The notes under the pieces were generated by a model, which made no database searches, was not told the DNA's origin, and was given only the letters and a program-made list of their open reading frames with translations. The position numbers were made by a program, and so were the translations under genes. A DNA stretch of 64,000 nucleotides from Candidatus Blastococcus massiliensis AP3 (GTDB lineage Bacteria > Actinomycetota > Actinomycetes > Mycobacteriales > Geodermatophilaceae). This document shows, in pieces, positions 61,834 through 64,000 of the stretch; the first letter of the stretch is position 1; the number at the start of each line of letters is the position of its first letter. The stretch lies in the NCBI RefSeq assembly GCF_000582785.1, contig NZ_HG931173.1:269150-333149 (forward strand). Reading direction: 5' to 3'.

Positions 61834-62724
61834 TCAGCCATCGTTGCCGGCCTGCTGCTGGTTGGCGTTCTTGTCCTGGAACAGCTCCAGCGGCGTCGTC
61901 GTCGTCGCCGCTCCGGGCTGCCCGATCTCGGCGAGCGCGTCGTAGGTGTTCAGACCGCCCTCGCGCGCTGCGAGGTAGGCGTCGTAGTCGTCACCGGACA
62001 CCGCGCGCACCTCGAAGTTCATGTACGCGTGGTAGGTGCCGCAGAGCTCGGCACAGCGGCCCACGTAGGCACCCTCCTCGCGGACGGTCACCTCGAAGAC
62101 GTTGTCGCGGCCGTTCTCGTTGCCCGGGATGACGTCGAGCTTGAAGAGGAACTCCGGCACCCAGAACGAGTGGATGACGTCGGCCGAGGCGACCTCGAAG
62201 CGGATCGTCCGGTCGGTGGGCAGGACCAGGACCGGGATCTCGGTGCTGCTGCCCACCGTGTTCACGGGGTCGCCGTTCTCGTCCTCCGTCTCCGGGTAGA
62301 CGAACTGCCAGTTCCACTTGAAGGCGTTGACCGCGATCGTCTCGTCGGGGTCGTCGCTGCGCTCCTGCACCTCGTTCTGCACGACGACGGTGAAGAAGAA
62401 CAGGCCCGCGATGATCAGGAAGGGCGCGATCGTGTACGCGATCTCCAGCGGGAGGTTGTACGCCGTCTGCCGGGGCAGCTCGTCGCTGCGCTTCCGGTGG
62501 GCGACCATCGAGTAACCGATGAGGCCCCACACGGCGACGCCGACGACGAGCGCCGCGATGACCGAACCGGTCCACAGCTCCCGCATCGACTGCGACTGGT
62601 CGGTGATGCCCTCCGGCCAGCCGAACCGCCAGAACTCGTTGTTGGGCATGTCGCACCCGGTGAGGGTCGACACCCCCAGGAGACCGAGCGCGGCCAGCCG
62701 CGCGAGCCTGCTGCCTCGAGCCAC
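61834..62724 (-). CDS. ctaC: Cytochrome c oxidase subunit II
   Basis: 296 residues. The signal peptide ends in the lipobox LTGC. Two membrane helices follow (SVIAALVVGVAVWGLIGYSMV and LEIAYTIAPFLIIAGLFFFTVVV). The copper A site is in VIHSFWVPEF and GRCAELCGTYHAYM (two Cys, two His, Met, Glu). GTG 62724 has GGAGG about 10 bp upstream, and TAGTCT (62837-62832) is a possible -10 with a leader of about 100 nt. It accepts electrons from the QcrC haems. Confidence 0.95.
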   Translation of the reverse strand: MARGSRLARLAALGLLGVSTLTGCDMPNNEFWRFGWPEGITDQSQSMRELWTGSVIAALVVGVAVWGLIGYSMVAHRKRSDELPRQTAYNLPLEIAYTIAPFLIIAGLFFFTVVVQNEVQERSDDPDETIAVNAFKWNWQFVYPETEDENGDPVNTVGSSTEIPVLVLPTDRTIRFEVASADVIHSFWVPEFLFKLDVIPGNENGRDNVFEVTVREEGAYVGRCAELCGTYHAYMNFEVRAVSGDDYDAYLAAREGGLNTYDALAEIGQPGAATTTTPLELFQDKNANQQQAGNDG

Positions 62725-62943
62725 TGCTCGCTGCCTCCTCGTCCTCCGTCCGGAGCGCCCGGGACGGTCCTTCCAGCGGGCCGTCGGCCGGTTTCGGCAG
62801 ACGGCGTCCACGCCGATCACAGTGTGAGGCGAGACTAGCCGACGGCGCTCGGCGGCCGGCCACCGGAGAGGGCTTCCCGGCGGGTCGCCGCCGGTGTGGA
62901 CCATCACGCCCGCGGACCACGGGGTCTCTCGCAGCGGGCCGGT

Positions 62944-62949
62944 TAGAGT
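62944..62949 (+). promoter_or_regulatory. -10 element of a leaderless promoter
   Basis: TAGAGT lies 6 bp before GTG 62956. Confidence 0.5.
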
Positions 62950-62955
62950 CGGGAC

Positions 62956-63321
62956 GTGTGGTACCGGCTGCTGACCCCGAAGTGGGTGCTCGGGCACCTC
63001 GTGGTCGCCGCGCTGTTCGTCGCCACCTGGTTCCTCGGCTACTGGCAGCTGACCAAGGCCGAGGCCGGCGGTGGCGCGGTCAACTGGAGCTACGCCCTGC
63101 AGTGGCCGCTCTACGGCCTGATGGGTCTGTGGTTCTACGTGCGCATGGCGCGTGACGAGCTGCGGCGCGACCCGGACGCGGACCATCCGGGCAACGCCGT
63201 CGTCCTCTACCAGCGGCCGCGGATCGACACCACGGGTGACCCGGAGCTGGCCGCGTACAACGCCTATCTCGCCGAGCTCAACGAGCGGGCCCTCGGACAA
63301 CGGAGCAGTCATGGCCGCTGA
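62956..63321 (+). CDS. Conserved actinobacterial membrane protein next to ctaC
   Basis: 121 residues. Two membrane helices (WVLGHLVVAALFVATWFLGYW and YALQWPLYGLMGLWFYV) and a C-terminal soluble part (RPRIDTTGDPELAAYNAYLAELN). Homologues beside the ctaC gene are common in actinobacteria and sometimes carry a doubtful label as a glucitol-operon regulator. Location beside the oxidase genes suggests a role in its assembly, but that is inference. It overlaps the next gene by 11 bp. Confidence 0.82.
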   Translation: MWYRLLTPKWVLGHLVVAALFVATWFLGYWQLTKAEAGGGAVNWSYALQWPLYGLMGLWFYVRMARDELRRDPDADHPGNAVVLYQRPRIDTTGDPELAAYNAYLAELNERALGQRSSHGR

Positions 63322-63655
63322 GCAGACCGCACAGCTCCCCGGCCGGGAGATCCCCCCGGCGCTCACCCGCTACCGGGTCATGGCGACGGTCGTCGGCGTC
63401 CTGCTCGTCGCGCTCTTCTTCGTCGCCGTCCCGCTGAACCACCTGGCCGACGTCCCGGGGCCGTCGAAGGTCCTCGGCACCGCCCACGGCTGGCTCTACG
63501 GACTCTTCTTCCTCGCCACGGTCGACCTGGCGCTGCGCGCGAAGTGGACGCTCAAGGGCTTCGCGCTGACCGTGATCGCCGGCACCGTCCCGGTGCTGTC
63601 CTTCTTCGCCGAGCGCCGGGCGACGGCGAAGACCCGCGCCGGCGTGCGGGTCTGA
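63311..63655 (+). CDS. DUF3817 family membrane protein
   Basis: 114 residues with three hydrophobic segments: MATVVGVLLVALFFVAVPL, GTAHGWLYGLFFLATVDLAL and LTVIAGTVPVLSFFAERR. The HG within the second helix and the C-terminal FxxER are typical of DUF3817. Function unknown. ATG 63311 falls inside the end of the previous gene, so they are coupled. asnB follows after 40 bp. Confidence 0.85.
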   Translation: MAAEQTAQLPGREIPPALTRYRVMATVVGVLLVALFFVAVPLNHLADVPGPSKVLGTAHGWLYGLFFLATVDLALRAKWTLKGFALTVIAGTVPVLSFFAERRATAKTRAGVRV

Positions 63656-63695
63656 CGCCGGCTCACCCTTCCCCGACCCTCCGGAGCCCCTCCCC

Positions 63696-64000
63696 ATGTG
63701 CGGCCTGCTCGCCTACTTCTCGACCGACGCCAACCGGGTGGACGACGCCACCGTGACGGCGGTGCGCGAGGCCCAGCACTGCATGCGCCACCGCGGTCCG
63801 GACGAGAACGAGGCCTGGTGGGACGACCGGGCCGTCTTCGGCTTCAACCGGCTGTCGTTCATCGACATCGAGCACAGCCACCAGCCGATGCCCTACGCCG
63901 AGGGGCGCTACCGGATCGTCTTCAACGGCGAGATCTACAACTACCTGGAGCTGCGCGAGGAGCTGAAGGCCGCCGGCGCGACCTTCGCCACCGAGGGCGA
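63696..64000 (+). CDS. asnB: Asparagine synthase (glutamine-hydrolysing), N-terminal part
   Basis: The first 101 residues are in the window. MCGLLAYFS exposes the catalytic Cys2 of the glutaminase domain after Met removal. RHRGPDENEAWWDDRAVFGFNRLSFIDIEHSHQPM and RIVFNGEIYNYLELREEL are typical of class II amidotransferases. The rest, with the synthetase domain, runs off the window. In M. tuberculosis asnB (Rv2201) lies next to ctaC (Rv2200c), as here. GGAG is about 9 bp upstream of ATG 63696. Confidence 0.92.
   Translation, partial: MCGLLAYFSTDANRVDDATVTAVREAQHCMRHRGPDENEAWWDDRAVFGFNRLSFIDIEHSHQPMPYAEGRYRIVFNGEIYNYLELREELKAAGATFATEG

Overview
The window comes from a high-GC actinobacterium. 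GTG and TTG starts are common, genes overlap by 1-4 bp, and there is an actinobacterial bcc-aa3 respiratory cluster, a crtE-crtI-crtB carotenoid cluster with a two-subunit lycopene cyclase, and a long block in the same order as the Mycobacterium tuberculosis Rv2172c-Rv2202c region. Gene content and the carotenoid locus suggest a pigmented, Geodermatophilaceae-like organism (Blastococcus, Geodermatophilus, Modestobacter). That placement is an inference from gene content, not a phylogeny.

Layout. 1-3.7 kb: the end of a membrane glycosyltransferase, an esterase, a flavin reductase, adenosine kinase and a CDP-alcohol phosphatidyltransferase with an apparent frameshift. 3.9-11.7 kb: an accessory island with a lone HTH-like gene, a complete type I restriction-modification operon (hsdM-hsdS-hsdR) and a fourth, translationally coupled membrane gene. 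11.7-20.7 kb: metF, carotenoid synthesis, an Rv2175c-like DNA-binding protein divergent from an FMN-dependent dehydrogenase, and glyA behind a ZTP riboswitch. 20.8-31.4 kb: a PASTA Ser/Thr kinase, endonuclease IV, an AbiEi/DUF559 gene flanked by palindromic repeats, threonine aldolase, class II DAHP synthase, phosphofructokinase, an Rv2179c-like exonuclease and glycerol kinase. 31.4-38.5 kb: a lipoprotein, a two-component system, and a Baeyer-Villiger monooxygenase/hydrolase/SDR/TetR module with paired operators.

38.6-49.7 kb: lipid and envelope genes in M. tuberculosis order: acyltransferase (Rv2182c-like), ArsA-like protein, SRPBCC protein, fadD15-like ligase, PimB-like mannosyltransferase, and NlpC/P60 hydrolase (Rv2190c-like) behind a c-di-AMP riboswitch. 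50-56 kb: a second wall hydrolase (NlpC plus VanY) with an apparent frameshift, an exonuclease/UvrC-N fusion (Rv2191-like), trpD and small regulators. 56.2-64 kb: the respiratory supercomplex genes ctaE-qcrCAB and ctaC-ctaF, small membrane proteins, and the start of asnB.

Regulation. Many start codons sit 6-8 bp downstream of a TANNNT hexamer, so leaderless transcription looks common. Two riboswitches (ZTP and c-di-AMP) are clear. Two divergent promoters carry striking palindromes (17982-18002 and 34726-34774). No tRNA, rRNA, CRISPR array or recognisable insertion sequence was seen.
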